This document shows positions 22,647 to 34,747 of a stretch of 64,000 bases of DNA, piece after piece. Source of the stretch: Parietaria judaica (Eukaryota > Streptophyta > Magnoliopsida > Rosales > Urticaceae); contig OX940872.1 of the NCBI GenBank assembly GCA_954871525.1, positions 8,641,180 through 8,705,179 of the forward strand. Reading direction: 5' to 3'. Within the stretch, counting starts at the first letter, position 1. Each line of letters begins with the position of its first letter. Position numbers and translations under genes: made by a program. Below the pieces are notes generated by a model. The model searched no databases and was not told where the DNA came from. It saw nothing but the letters and a program-made list of their open reading frames with translations.

Positions 22647-25600
22647 TCAAACCTGAGGGGAGCTTTCGAGTGCACTCACACTAGCCGATACTTCTTCGTC
22701 GACTTCAAGGGACTTGTCTTTTCTCTTTGGCGGCGGGTCTTGGGCTTTTGCCTGTAGTATCGCCTTATTCGGAACCATTATTATGTAAATGTTTCTTTCC
22801 CTCAGGTTCTTTGCCTCCTCTGTCGCAAGCTGCAAACCGAAAAAAATAAGAAAGCTGGAAATAATTCTAAAGAACGTTTGAGTTTGAGCTTTATATGCCT
22901 GACTGAAACTTATAAAGCATCAACCTATATTGATAAAGAAGCTGCAAATTTTGAAACTCTTTATAATTGTACATACTGTTGTTTGGAGTATCAATAGCCA
23001 ACTTCGTGAATGCGTATCCTTTACATTTACACATACTGCGCTGAGCGTTTAAGATTTACGGGAACTTTTTTATACTTTTGTTGACTTTGACACGAGTAGA
23101 GACATGGAATTAATGGTGTAGAAGAGCATCAATAAGAAGCTGCTATTTCAAAAAAATAATTATATTCTTAAATATTATTGTTGTACTAGTTTTATAGAAT
23201 GGGAATCATTGACAGACAAAGAAGTTACAGTTTATGATTTCTCTTGAGCTGACATATAAAAATAGAATAATAGATACTAGGTCCCGGAAATTCAGAACCG
23301 AGAGGAAATAACTGCTTTTATCATTTTACATATGTAACATTAGGAGTATCTATGTTTATTTGTGTTATTTATTTATACTATATTATAACACGATGAAACT
23401 TAATGATGTTTAGGGTTTGCATAATTATGTTTTAAAAGTTTATTTTAGTCAGAGCCAGTCTATCGCTGAAGTGAACGAGAGAGGCAGCCAATACTCGTTC
23501 ACCAATAGCTTGGTCTCTCAAAATAGGGGAGATCGGGCCCAGCGAATATTTGGCAATGCTTCCGTTTCAAGAACGGATTTAAGGTCGTAAGATATCAGAC
23601 TACAACATATTAATTAGTTGCACTTTGTTCATCATGATCACTAGAAGATAATAAGTACCTCTCCGACATCAGCCTGAAATCGTCTGAGGAGCTCAATAGC
23701 GAAATTCCGGAACTCATTTTCTCGACCTTTCAAGTTGACTATAACTTTAACCTGTAAAAAAGGTTTAAAGGTCCAAATTCTGATTAGGTACAAAAGAAAA
23801 CGAAAATAATAGGAGTAAGATATCATGATAGGTGAATGCAGAATGTTTCTTTAAGTTCAAAAGACCTTGTCACCGGCTTTTAAGAACTTCTGGGCAGATC
23901 TCAAACGTACAGAGTAATCATGTTGATCAATATTGTAACTGCGAAATAAAGCCGAGAATTACATTAAGAAACGTGAACAAAAATATAGATTTACACAAGA
24001 CCCGGTAGAGAACAATAAAACACAACTATGTTACTTTAGACATATATATCACCATGAGAATCCAATCTGTCACACTAAACAATAATATGAGCTAAATCAA
24101 TAAAAATTTCGTATCCTTTATCCGAAATTTGAAACACTCAATAATATAGAGCGATCAACAAACTTTTGGTAAGAACATAATCAGGAGCGGCAGACACCCT
24201 CATAGATCTAACAAGCCGTCAATACAGGCACGATAAAGTCCAACAAATCTTTTGAAAAGAAGCCGAATACTACATGCATTAGAGAAACGAAGACAAAGTC
24301 GTACCCCATCTTTAGCTCCTTCAGATCCATGCGGCTCGCTGACATTTAAAGCACACTGGGGTCAAATACTTTACTAAGCACGATATTATAAAAAGGAGAG
24401 ACTAGAAGATAAGACATTCACCGGCACTTTTCTTTTGCTGGTCTCGTTTCTTCTTCTGCAGTTCGTATTTATATTTACTGAAAAACGGAAGAGAAAAAGA
24501 ATGTAAGCTCAGGATATAACAGTAACGATTATCAGAAGTAGACTTTATGATTTGTCTTTGAGCGAGAGAACATGCAATTTGTAAACCTAATACAAGAACA
24601 GACTGTTTTTTACATTTCAAATTCAAACTATTTGAGGGACATAGAGCACATAAAAATAAAAGATGACCTTCACTCTAATTATACTTTTCTTTCTCCATAA
24701 ATTATTACTTGGCTATAAACAGAAAGATTACCAGGAAAAAACTTAAAATCATAAAGAAACGATCTTATACTTGTAATCCATTATTCTGAGAACTGGAGGG
24801 TCTGCATCCGGTGACAATATAACCTACAAAGCCGAGAAGGAATGAGTAATGGCACAATAAAAAAATATCCCGACTCAGATAAGAAGCATGTATAAATACT
24901 TCCCACTGTTCCCATCAACTTACTACCACACAAAAGACATATGTCGTAGAGCTGAAAAGTTTACTCGTAAACATAGGCGTCAAAACACACAAATATAAGT
25001 CTGATCTATTAAAGAAAAAATGAAAAATTATAATGAATTAATCAAAACAATTAATAAAACTAAAATCGGGCCAGATCCAGGAACAGGGAAGAGATCAAGC
25101 TTCTTTTTTTCCTTGGACCAAACCCGGATCCGGTTTACATTGACAATCACTTACATATTTTTTCATTACTTCTTCATTACAAGTCTATATATGCCTGTTC
25201 AAAGCTCATTTAGAAGATAAAAGATGGAAATCTACAACTTTGACCGAAATCCGTTTTGCGAAATCAAACTTCTAGTCGCAAATTCAAATTTTGACCCTGG
25301 ATTTACCGACAATCGCCGCTTTCAACTATCAAGATTCTGCAAACAGTTCTATTATCCTAACACCTCAGATTCACCAATTTCTTTGTAAATTTATCTAGAA
25401 TTGGCAAACTCCCGATATACGCGCACTCGAATTGTTGGCAACAAAAGCAAACTCTAATCTCCAACGCTAAAACCAACATCCCATTAAGCATTAATGGCAA
25501 CTTCCACACTCTAAACTTGCAGAATTGAAATGGGGAGAAGATGGTATGCATACCAGATCAAGCTCAGCATCTTCCGCAATTCGCATAGCTTCAGCTTTGG

Positions 25601-26102
25601 TCACCACTCCTACCTTGAGAAAACGAACACAGTTTCAAAACCATCACACTTGGTTCGACAACAACAACGAAACCGATCGACAGAATCACCCACCATGTTC
25701 TGTTTCTCATCGATAAGCCTCACCGAATCCGACCTATTCCAATCCAATCCAAAAGCTTCAGTCTCACTCTCCACAACCAAACCAAACCAAACAAAAGGAC
25801 TCCACTAACCTGATTAGCGACAAATCGAGAGCTTCGTCCTCGTCCGCCGGCTCGTTCTTCCGGAACCTCCTCGAGTCGCCGCCGCCGCCGCCTCCACCGG
25901 TGTATCGCGGTCTGCCGCCGCCGAAGCGAGCGGTGATCGGCGCGGGAGCGGAGGAGGAGAGAGAGGTGCGCGTGGGGAGGCAGTGGGTGCGCGTGGTGGG
26001 GATTCGGAGGCCGAAGAGCTTGGAGGAGTCGGAGGAGGAGAGAGAGGAGGGCGTGGGGTTGTGGCAGGAGAGCGGAGAGCCGGCGGAGGTGAGGCCAGCC
26101 AT
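22647..26102 (-). CDS. Plastid translation initiation factor IF-3
   Basis: This is a bacterial-type IF-3 that binds the small plastid ribosomal subunit, prevents premature subunit joining and checks start-codon choice. Nine exons join in phase: 25810-26102, 25694-25733, 25554-25613, 24771-24823, 24422-24477, 24305-24338, 23866-23938, 23659-23751, 22647-22829, giving 294 residues. The first 95 residues are Ser/Pro/Gly-rich with a poly-Gly tract and look like a plastid transit peptide. The IF3-N domain begins at [10 protein letters not shown] (about residue 102). The basic linker [16 protein letters not shown] follows. The IF3-C domain contains [17 protein letters not shown] and [14 protein letters not shown] short acidic tail rich in Ser, Val and Glu ends the protein, as in the plant plastid IF-3 set that includes Arabidopsis SVR9. 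Which Arabidopsis paralogue is the orthologue is not settled here. Confidence 0.94.
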
Positions 26103-26215
26103 GGCGGAGGAAGCTGGGATTACAGTGTGGAAGTGGCTTCAACCATTATTGCATTTCCTTCTTATCCACACAAACTTAGCTCAACTCTGATGATATTTCA
26201 GAGAGACTGTTGATT

Positions 26216-28250
26216 GGCCTTAGTTTTGGGCCCACACTTTTGGGCCTTATAGTCATCAAGCCCAAAATGTAAGAAGATATACTGATGACGAATTTACTTG
26301 AATTGAATTTTAGAGCGGTATAGATTATATTCGTATTTTTTGACTTATTAAAAATATGGGTCCGGCTAGCATAAGTTAAGGTCCATCAACTCAAGTCCGA
26401 GCCCATTGGACGAATTCTAGAAGAAAAAGCCCTAAAAGACGGGGTCCGGAAGCTGAAGACAACCTTAAAGGACCTTCGATGCGACCCTGTAAGGAACCGG
26501 ACTACCCGGCGTGGAGCGGACAACCTTACATGGACCTCGGTGAGGTAACGACGACCTTATAAGGTTACTGGCGACCACATATGATGACCACTGAAGTCAT
26601 GAGCGACCCACTCGACGAGACAAACTCTCTAGGCGACCCTTTAACGAGACAAGCCTTCCAAACGACCCTCTTAGGCGAGCACCCTCTTAAGAGGGTGACA
26701 TCCTGTTGACTGAGTCAACGGAAACCCCTTTCGCCCTGGCAAGCTCCTCTAGCGAGGACGACCCCCCTTGAACCAAGTCAACGTCCAAGTCTTCAGCATG
26801 GCAAGCCCCTACTGACGACATGTAACCCCTCACCTACAAGCTACAAGCTACGCTCTATAAGCCCCCACTGACGACATGTAACCCCCGCCTAGACGACCTA
26901 CAAGCTACACTCGCCTGATGACCACCCCGTGGCAAGACCAGCCAACTATCAACAAAGGAAAGAGCATTTGATGCGAGGACATTAAGGGAATTTTTTTCCC
27001 TCAAATCCCCCCAAAAGTGGGAAAAGTAGCGACACTTTTCTCATATAAATAGAATCCCTCATTTCACAATTTTCAAACACATAAAATTGCTCAGATGCTC
27101 GCTAGAACTCGCCTTGGAGCTCGCCCTTGCCCTTTTCGGAGAATTTTGGCCAGAGCCCCGCCGGAAATCGCCTCGAAGCTCGCCCTCGCCCTCTCAAACG
27201 CCTCTCTTTATCCTCTCGTCGGCCCACTGAGTCAACAGAATATCATTCTAGAGTCCGCGGACAGGGGTCGTTGTGACGCTCGCCAAGGATGTAAGTTCTA
27301 ACTCGACCCGGCCTGGTCTCGGTCGGCGGTCCTCGTCGCCTCGCCATCCTTGACAGTCACCCGTGTGCCGTCACTTTAGGCACCCTTGCTGGCAATACCC
27401 TCGCTATACGCAACGATCACCCCCGTTCAGCCTCTACCGGCTCTAACTACGATACAAACCACTTCGTCTTTCCTCCATTTACCATTAACGATGAACTACG
27501 TGATGACCTAATCCTTCTTGACTACAATGGGGTACGTAGGCACCCTGGCTATAATGACGAGGTGCGGCATCAATGTTTTCTTTTTTGTAGGTCCTCCATC
27601 ATTGCCTTGGTGCCGCTGAGGAAGGAAAAACACCTCGAGGATCGCCAGAGATAGCGCGGAGGCTCATTCAAGACGAATAATTTGCCTCTAGCTAGACGAC
27701 CTCTAGTCAACCCTCGTTGACTCCTCCCCGCCTACCCAAGCGACCCACATGTCCGGCCTTGGGTCGAATCGTAAGTTCTACGTTAATCCGTTTTTGTGCA
27801 TTAACCTTTGACTATGATGAAAAAACATACACTGGACGTTTTCATAGGCTCGCTCCACTTTATAGGTTGTTCTGCCTTGCTTTGAAGAAGCCCACGATAA
27901 CCTGCCTTTGAGGTTATAGCCCACTCACCTTGTGACCATTTGAAACCCGGTGTGTAGGGGATAAGCCCGCCCTCGGACACATTTAAGTATATGTATTAAA
28001 TTACTCAATTTTAAAAAAATATTTTAAAAAAATCGGGCAAACTTATATTGTCAAGTAAATACCCATATTGCTGCGTAAAATCTTACTATACAGTGCCTCC
28101 GTAAAAACTCGTAACGCTCCTTAGATATCTAACTCGTTTTATCATGTAAAATTATATTAAACTAAACCCGTAAAAAACCTTAATAAATCCAATCTGCAAA
28201 AGTTTGTCCCCTCCCCCACCAACACGTGGCTTACCCCGCCCCACTCAATA
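26216..28250. other. GC-richer retroelement-like debris, no gene
   Basis: From about 26400 to 27960 the sequence is clearly richer in GC than its surroundings, with repeated GACGACCTACAAGCTAC-type phrases, a TATA-like ATATAAATAG near 27045, and two similar GTAAGTTCTA sites (27289 and 27770). This looks like a degraded LTR-type element, but I could not find matching ends or a target-site duplication. Short open frames inside it match nothing I recognise. Confidence 0.4.
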
Positions 28251-28408
28251 CCTCTGTGCAAGGCCGACCCTCCCTATAGGAGAGGGAGGTGCCAGACAAG
28301 GGGCCCCGATTTTTTAGGGCCCCAAAAAAATTAATATGTAAATAAATATTGTAAAAAAAATATCACCGAAAGATTTAAACAAATTTCGAAACTAAATTTT
28401 AATTTCAA

Positions 28409-28827
28409 GGGTTAATCCCAGCAAAAGTACCAATACTTTCAAATAACGGACCAATAAGTTTCAATTCTTTTGTTTCCCGAATAAAGTTCCAATTCTCTTG
28501 TTTTGTCTCCTCATATCACTTTCGTGAAAATTCCAAACCATGGATTATGCCGTTCTCGGCGTTGAATTAAAAAGTAATTTTTCTCCCTTTTAAGTACATA
28601 TTCACGATTATCTTTGATCGTCCAACTTTCCGATGGCTAATTTACTCCGGAAAGGTGGATAAAAATTTTTAACGGTGGCATGATTAACAGTGAAGGACAA
28701 TTTTTTTTTCCAGAGGTACCAATAGGGACACAAAACTAAAGAATTGGAACTTTGTCCGGGCAATAAAAAGAATGGAATTTATTGGTCCACTTTTTGAAAG
28801 TATTGACACTTTTGCCGGAATTAACCC
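28409..28827. mobile_element. Foldback element with long TIRs, MULE-like, 419 bp
   Basis: The inverted arms of about 105 bp start GGGTTAATCCCAGCAAAAGT on the left and, read inward, GGGTTAATTCCGGCAAAAGT on the right. A perfect 9-bp target-site duplication, TAATTTCAA, lies at 28400-28408 and 28828-28836. It inserted into the 5' part of the older hAT element. It has no coding capacity. Confidence 0.9.
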
Positions 28828-29183
28828 TAATTTCAAATGTACCTTTTCAATAAATTAAAAAAAAAAAACGAATTCGGAAAGAAACACAAAATACCTAAGA
28901 AATAAAATTTTTAAATCAAGCTCCATCCCTAACCTAATTTGTAGACGACATCCTGATCGCGAAATCGAAACAGAGTCGGTGTCTCGGAGACGCTAGGTGT
29001 AGGCTTAACTCGTAATCTCGTCCATCCTTTCCCTTTTCTTTGAAGTTCGACTACTATTTTCTCTGAAAGCTTGTATTCTTGTTCAAACCTTCGACTTTGT
29101 TTTTCAAACCTTGCCTTGAATTGTAGTTTAATTCTTATGTCATATTGTTTATTTAAATTTGATATTCTTAGGAGAAGTTCAAG

Positions 29184-29605
29184 ATGAGTTCAAATAGAAA
29201 ATACAAATCCGGAGTAGAAAAAAGAAAAGACAAATCGAAGAAAGAGGCTTTTAGCAAAATCCAAACAGGTCCTCTCGATAAGTATTTTCTAGAAACATAG
29301 TTATTGATAGAAGTGAAGATCCAATTACAATTGAGAATGAAGAAGTTTTTTAAGATGAAAAGACTGAAGATCTAAATGCAGACGAGAATGACGACATCGA
29401 TAATTTAAATGAGGAGATTGGCAATGAGCACATGGAAGAAAGAGGTGGCTTTTGTGTTGATAAGGATGACCTGGCAAATTGGAAGTCAATAAGTCAAAGT
29501 CTTAGATATTTTCTTGTTGGGAGGGGCCCAAAGAGAGACGTGCGTGTAACGTTTTGTAAATATGAAGACGATATATGTTTTTCTATCGTTCATTATGAGC
29601 GAGTT
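29184..29605 (+). pseudogene. hAT transposase pseudogene, 5' part
   Basis: The first ATG gives MSSNRKYKSGVEKRKDKSKK and then a PLDKYFLET motif, the usual start of plant TTF-type zinc finger / hAT dimerisation transposases. A stop follows at once (after LET), so the frame is broken. Coding resumes with an acidic stretch and then DLANWKSISQSLRYFLVGRGP, and stops matching after HYERV near 29605, where an LTR begins. Its continuation is at about 34748. Confidence 0.75.
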
Positions 29606-31383
29606 TGCAACGCCCTCTTTTCCGAGAGACCGTTAACCTCTATTTACCTCATCATAAGTTCCGGTCATTTATAAAATACTTGATAATCCATAAAAGAAAA
29701 TATAAAAAAACATTTAAATATAGCGCGCTTATTTTATTTTAAACATTGTGAAGAGTTTTAAAAGAAAAACTGTTGGACATATGTGTCCTTAAACAAGATA
29801 TTTATCCATTTGTAAAAGATTATGACAAGTCGTTGAATAAAGATGGTACTTATTATGTTAATCTTATTATAGTTTCTGTAGAATAAAATAGAATGTTTAA
29901 TTCCTTAGTTCATAAAGGATGCAATTATGTTATTATTATCACAACAGAGTCATGTGAGGAAGAATTAATAAGCATAATAAATGAACTTAAAAATGTCCGT
30001 GACCTGATTAACTGGGTGGGAGCCCATTAATCGGTAAGGTCATTAATGTGACTAAGTGACAATCCTATTATGGATTATGTGTGTGTCACACTCACTAGAA
30101 GTGCATTAAGTATGAAGCGACTTCATACTAGACAGGACCTGACTTAAACTCGAGAAGTTGTCATATAAGATCGTCACTGACAACTTGTAGTCGAGTCGCA
30201 AAATGATGATCGAATGGATATTAGTTCTAAGTCCTGAGTGATCATGAGTCCGAGCTGTTGGTTTGATTGTTCTTTGATTTAACCGTTAAAGAACACAAGA
30301 TATTACCGCTGTTCCCAACACTATTATTTTGGGAACATGATAGTCAGTAGTAAGGATAGCTTGATCATAGACATGGGCATCACACAGCTCTCTTCAGAGT
30401 CATGATGATTCCCTTGGTTGTCAGTGGTGAGAAGTGAGAGGTACCCGTGCGCAACTTATGAATCGAAACCATAAGTGGGTTGCTCATAATATTACTGGCT
30501 GATTCAAGGATGAAAATGCATTGAGGGGCATTACGGTATAAACCGCCTGCTCATGTGTGGGTCATCAAGTGAAAGAACAATAATCGGTATTTAATTGAAC
30601 CTAATGGACACCCTGCTGTTATAAGCGAATAATATATACCGTATCACTAAAGAGTGCAGCCTCGGGTCTATAGTGGAATCACTTCGAGGTTTGACGAACA
30701 CCTAGCAGTTCGTTGGAGCTTAAGTGATACGGGTCCATGGTCCCCAGGATAGCTCCGTAACGGATGATACGTACGTGATTAAAATACATTCTGGGTAATG
30801 TTTAATCATTTGGCTCGACTTATAAAACTGAGATGTCTGTGTCAAACGTCAGATAGTTTTATCGACAACGTGGCAAAAGTATCATATTTTGGTACACGGA
30901 ATTAACTGATAAAAAGAAAGTTAGAATTTAGATTTTCGAACAGCACCATGTTGTTCTAAATTAAATTCTAAGAAACTTTGCTTTTTGAACCAAGTCATTC
31001 TGACTTACGGTTTGTGATTTATGGATTTTCTAAGTTTATGACTCGGTTCGATGAGCTATGAAATTAAATCACATGTCACGAATTTAAATGATGGTGTTGC
31101 ACCATGACATTTAATGTGTGATAAAGAGATCAAGCTTTATTAATATAATTTAATTATTTGGATTTAATTATTAATATCTTATTAATAATTAATTAATAAT
31201 TAAATGAATTATATTAATAAATAAATAATATATTTATATATATTGTTTTATGTGTATATTCGAATTAGGGTTTGGAGATAACAAACCCTAGCTAAATTCG
31301 AATCAATGAATTGAAGATTTTATTTTTGCGGCATAAGTACCTGAAGTTTAGTATTTTGGCAAAAACCCTAAAATCAATTTAAT

Positions 31384-31888
31384 CCATTGGATCGGTTATG
31401 ATTTAGTATCAACCGTTGGATTGAGATAATTGATTTGAACCCTAATGTAATTCGAAATTGAAACTTGGTGACCAAGTTTAGGTATTTCGAATTTGCTTGA
31501 TTAATTATGTCCGTTGGATCGCTTTTGAGATTTTATCTTTAAACCGTCGGATTAGAAATTAATTAATATTATATATATGATATTAAATTCGAATAAATTT
31601 GTGATAAGAGTTCGAATTAGGGTTTTGTAAAACCCTAGGGTATTTGACTTTATCCCTAAATGATTTGATCCATTGGATTGGTTTAAGATTTATTTTTAAC
31701 CATTGGATCTAGATAATCATTATCAAATTTGAATTTAAATATATATATATATATATAATATAATTCAAAAATATATAATATGATGATAAGATTAAATATT
31801 TTAATCTTATCTTGTATTATTATTTAATTAAATCCCTGATTAATTATATCCATTGGATTTAGATGAGATTGAATCTGGATCATTGGAT
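31384..31888 (+). repeat. Paired CCRTYGGAT motif array in the solo LTR
   Basis: Eight copies of a CCATTGGAT / CCGTTGGAT-like 9-mer occur as four pairs: 31384 and 31413; 31511 and 31544; 31670 and 31700; 31850 and 31880. Spacing within pairs is 29-33 bp, and between pairs 127-180 bp. One copy reads CCGTCGGAT and the last reads TCATTGGAT. Each pair is followed by AT-rich sequence. The array ends about 80 bp before the TATA box, suggesting an enhancer-like repeat. Confidence 0.85.
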
Positions 31889-31966
31889 TGAAATAATTAT
31901 TTATATTTAATTAAAAGAATTCAAAAATTGGGAGGGAAAATCTCCAAATCGGTTACAGCTTGAGCC

Positions 31967-31974
31967 TATAAATA
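31967..31974 (+). promoter_or_regulatory. TATA box of the 2.77-kb solo LTR
   Basis: TATAAATA in the context GAGCCTATAAATAGGAAGC, followed about 30-80 bp later by a CT-rich segment. It matches a plant core promoter in spacing. Confidence 0.6.
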
Positions 31975-34747
31975 GGAAGCTCATTCTACACATTTGATAC
32001 ACCTCTCCCCAGAGCAAAAACTCGAGCTCTCCCTCTCTCTCTAGGGTCTGCGAGTTTTCTGCCTCTGATCTCTCTTCTGGTTCGGCTTAGGAGATATTTT
32101 TCTCCGGTAGCTTTAAAAGAACCGTCAGTTAAATTTTGCGACGGAGTCTTGCCAGCGAAGCCCACGCTTCGGTAGCGAGGAATCCAGGAGAATATCCCGG
32201 AAGATCACGGGAGTTTCCCTCAGCACCGGCGGAGCCCTGCCCAAGTCAGAACGCGCAGCCGGAATCATCAGTTGAGGTACGGCCTTATGCATTGGGTAAA
32301 TAAATGCAACCATTTACTTCTTTCTATTTGTTTCCTGTTCGACTAGATAATTAATAATGAATATGAAAATATTAGATTCGAAATATTTATCAGATCTTGT
32401 TTTAATTTTGTTACCCGATATCCGTGTCGTCGGTCCGCTAACAAGATTTCCGCTTTAAAATGAATTTTTAAATGTTACCGGGACGACGCGGAGGCTATTA
32501 TCGTGGTAAGGAAGTCGACTTGATACTACCAATTTCCAACAAAAACATCAAGATAACCATGACCGAAACGACATTTACAAAGTGTCATTAAAAGACAAAA
32601 CAAAACGGAGCTCCTGGGTTTTCAAAAAATATAATACAAAAAAATCCCATAGAGGTTTGTCTCGGTCCGAGTCGTTCGTTGTATGCACCGTATACACTGC
32701 ACTGTCGATCTTGCTCCACCGAAGTTAAGCATCTATGCACCTCTTCTCTGAGTCTACAACACAATTATATACGTGAGCTAACGCTCAATACGTAAAAGGT
32801 TTTATTACTCCTAAAATAAATTACACAGTTCACACCCAAATGCATATCGTGCAATGTCGTTTTATGATCATTCTGAAAATATTTTATAGATATAGTATAA
32901 TCTTTGGGCCCAGCTACCGTACCAGCACTTTTCAGCCTATAAAGCCTACGGGGGACCGGGGTCGCAACCCTAACCAAGTCAGCCCAAGGCGAATCACTTC
33001 CGACATACCATCATGAGACTACCCGTACTCAGTACAGTCGGCGGCTTTGCGTACAACGTACCTCAAGAGACTAACCGTCCCGGCACAGCAACACGATGAG
33101 ACTAATCGTCTCGGTACGGCGCTATTTAATTTTTAATAAAATGTTATACATATTATTAGTTTTATATAAACTATATATATGAATAAAGAATCTAGAACTA
33201 CACATTTAAAGTATGCAAACAACGAACAAGTTATACAAACACATATATCACACCACACAGAAACACGGAATCACACTTTATTAGTGTTGTGTTGTAGGGA
33301 GTACTTTTACGTACCTTACGCTTTACGATTCTCTACTATACGACACGGTGTGTCCCTCGAGAACAAGTCACGTGATATTTTATTTCAAATATCAGTTTCT
33401 AGGGTGCTAATGAAATTCTACTTTCACATCTATTATGCACGATAGCTATTTCTTATTGAGCGACAAATCTGTTCCTACCCACAAAGTGTCATAAGCACTC
33501 ATACCAATATTTGCTATAATCTAATTCATACAGACATATTTATCAAGCATGTATATGTATATGTATATGTACATATAATAATACACATCATCTCTTATGT
33601 AAGTAAATTAAATACCACTACAATCATGTAATAATACTTACATAGTATATATATGTAATAATAATAAGATACCATAGATAGGTACATAACTTTAAAAGTT
33701 AATTATGTATGTACAACTTATTAGATAAATTCAAGCACTTATCTTGCTACTACGATTAACAATGCATATGAAAATTCTATACTTACACCAAAACTTCATA
33801 GCCCTATAATTTTAAATGTACAACTCGATGCTAACCTACTGTTTTTGGTTTCTTATATCTCTTTACTATTACACTTAAAAGTCTTAAAGACTTGGGCTAA
33901 TATGATAGACTCTCAAATGAACCACACATACTTATTCAATTTAAATCCTTAAATAATTTTGTAGCTACTACATGAATGTACCCCTCACCACTGTATGTAT
34001 ATATGTATGTATATATATATAATTATATGAATCTATACTAAGCCTGGGAGTATGTATGGATAACTAATATGTGTTATATATATCATGTCTAGATTGTATT
34101 CATATGCATGTATTTGCTAAATTTTTATACTTAGTCAAAAATTCACTTATGCACATATATATATAGTTCGATATATAGCATAGGATCGAATTGATCTCAA
34201 GATCATAAGAAAGATGGTTAAAATCATGTCTTTCCAAATATTAGACTATATCAAAGCTCAAAACTTTCAAGAACTTCATAAAATATGCAAATATACTCTA
34301 TTAAGCAATTCATCAAACACTGTCATGGCAAATATTTGTTTCTAAGATAAAGATAATCACGTGGATCATCATATGCCCAAAACAACTAAAACTCATATTT
34401 AAACCAAGGCTAGCTATTCTAACTAATGAAGAATAAGATTTCAATAAAATCACCCAAGAACAACACCTAATTGAAACTCAAGGCAAGAACAAGTAAGAAA
34501 GCCCTAAAACAATTCACATCAGGAGAAATCAAGTAGAAATAAATCTGAAAATTACCTAAGGAACAAGACTACAAACTAGAGTGAAGAGATTTAGAGCAAT
34601 CCAAAACGTTTCCTCTGCATCTAGCTTCGACGATCAGCAACGGGGCACCAAGCTTGCAAGTTCGGGAGTGATTTCGGCCAAGGAAAGAGAGAGAAACAGG
34701 GCATTGTCCATATAGAGAGAAGAGAGGAAGAATGAGAGTGAGACAGT

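Larger units (their letters stand above)
29771..32541 (+). mobile_element. Solo LTR, 2.77 kb, nested
   Basis: The element starts TGTTGG and ends CCAACA, perfect 6-bp inverted ends. It is flanked by a perfect 5-bp target-site duplication, AAAAC, at 29766-29770 and 32542-32546. A TATA box (TATAAATA, 31967-31974) precedes a CT-rich stretch that looks like the transcription start region. There is no coding region or second LTR, so it is a solo LTR. The length is large for a plant LTR. A set of paired CCRTYGGAT motifs lies just upstream of the TATA box. Confidence 0.9.
29606..34747 (+). mobile_element. Degenerate chromovirus-like LTR interrupting the hAT transposase
   Basis: Transposase similarity stops near 29605 (HYERV) and resumes near 34748 (VVYSTLAHKV), so the sequence between is inserted. 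The left border reads TGCAACGCCCTCTTTTCCGA, similar to the TGTAACGCCC-type start of plant Ty3/gypsy chromovirus LTRs. The 32900-33120 part has the AGACTA-CCGT-CTCGGTAC phrases often seen in such LTRs. I could not confirm the right end or a target-site duplication, and about nine transposase codons are missing at the junction. A younger solo LTR (29771-32541) sits inside. Confidence 0.5.

Noticed and set aside
30000..31000. Possible coding sequence inside the 2.77-kb solo LTR
   Set aside because: No long frame or retroelement protein motif on either strand; the element is bounded as a single LTR.
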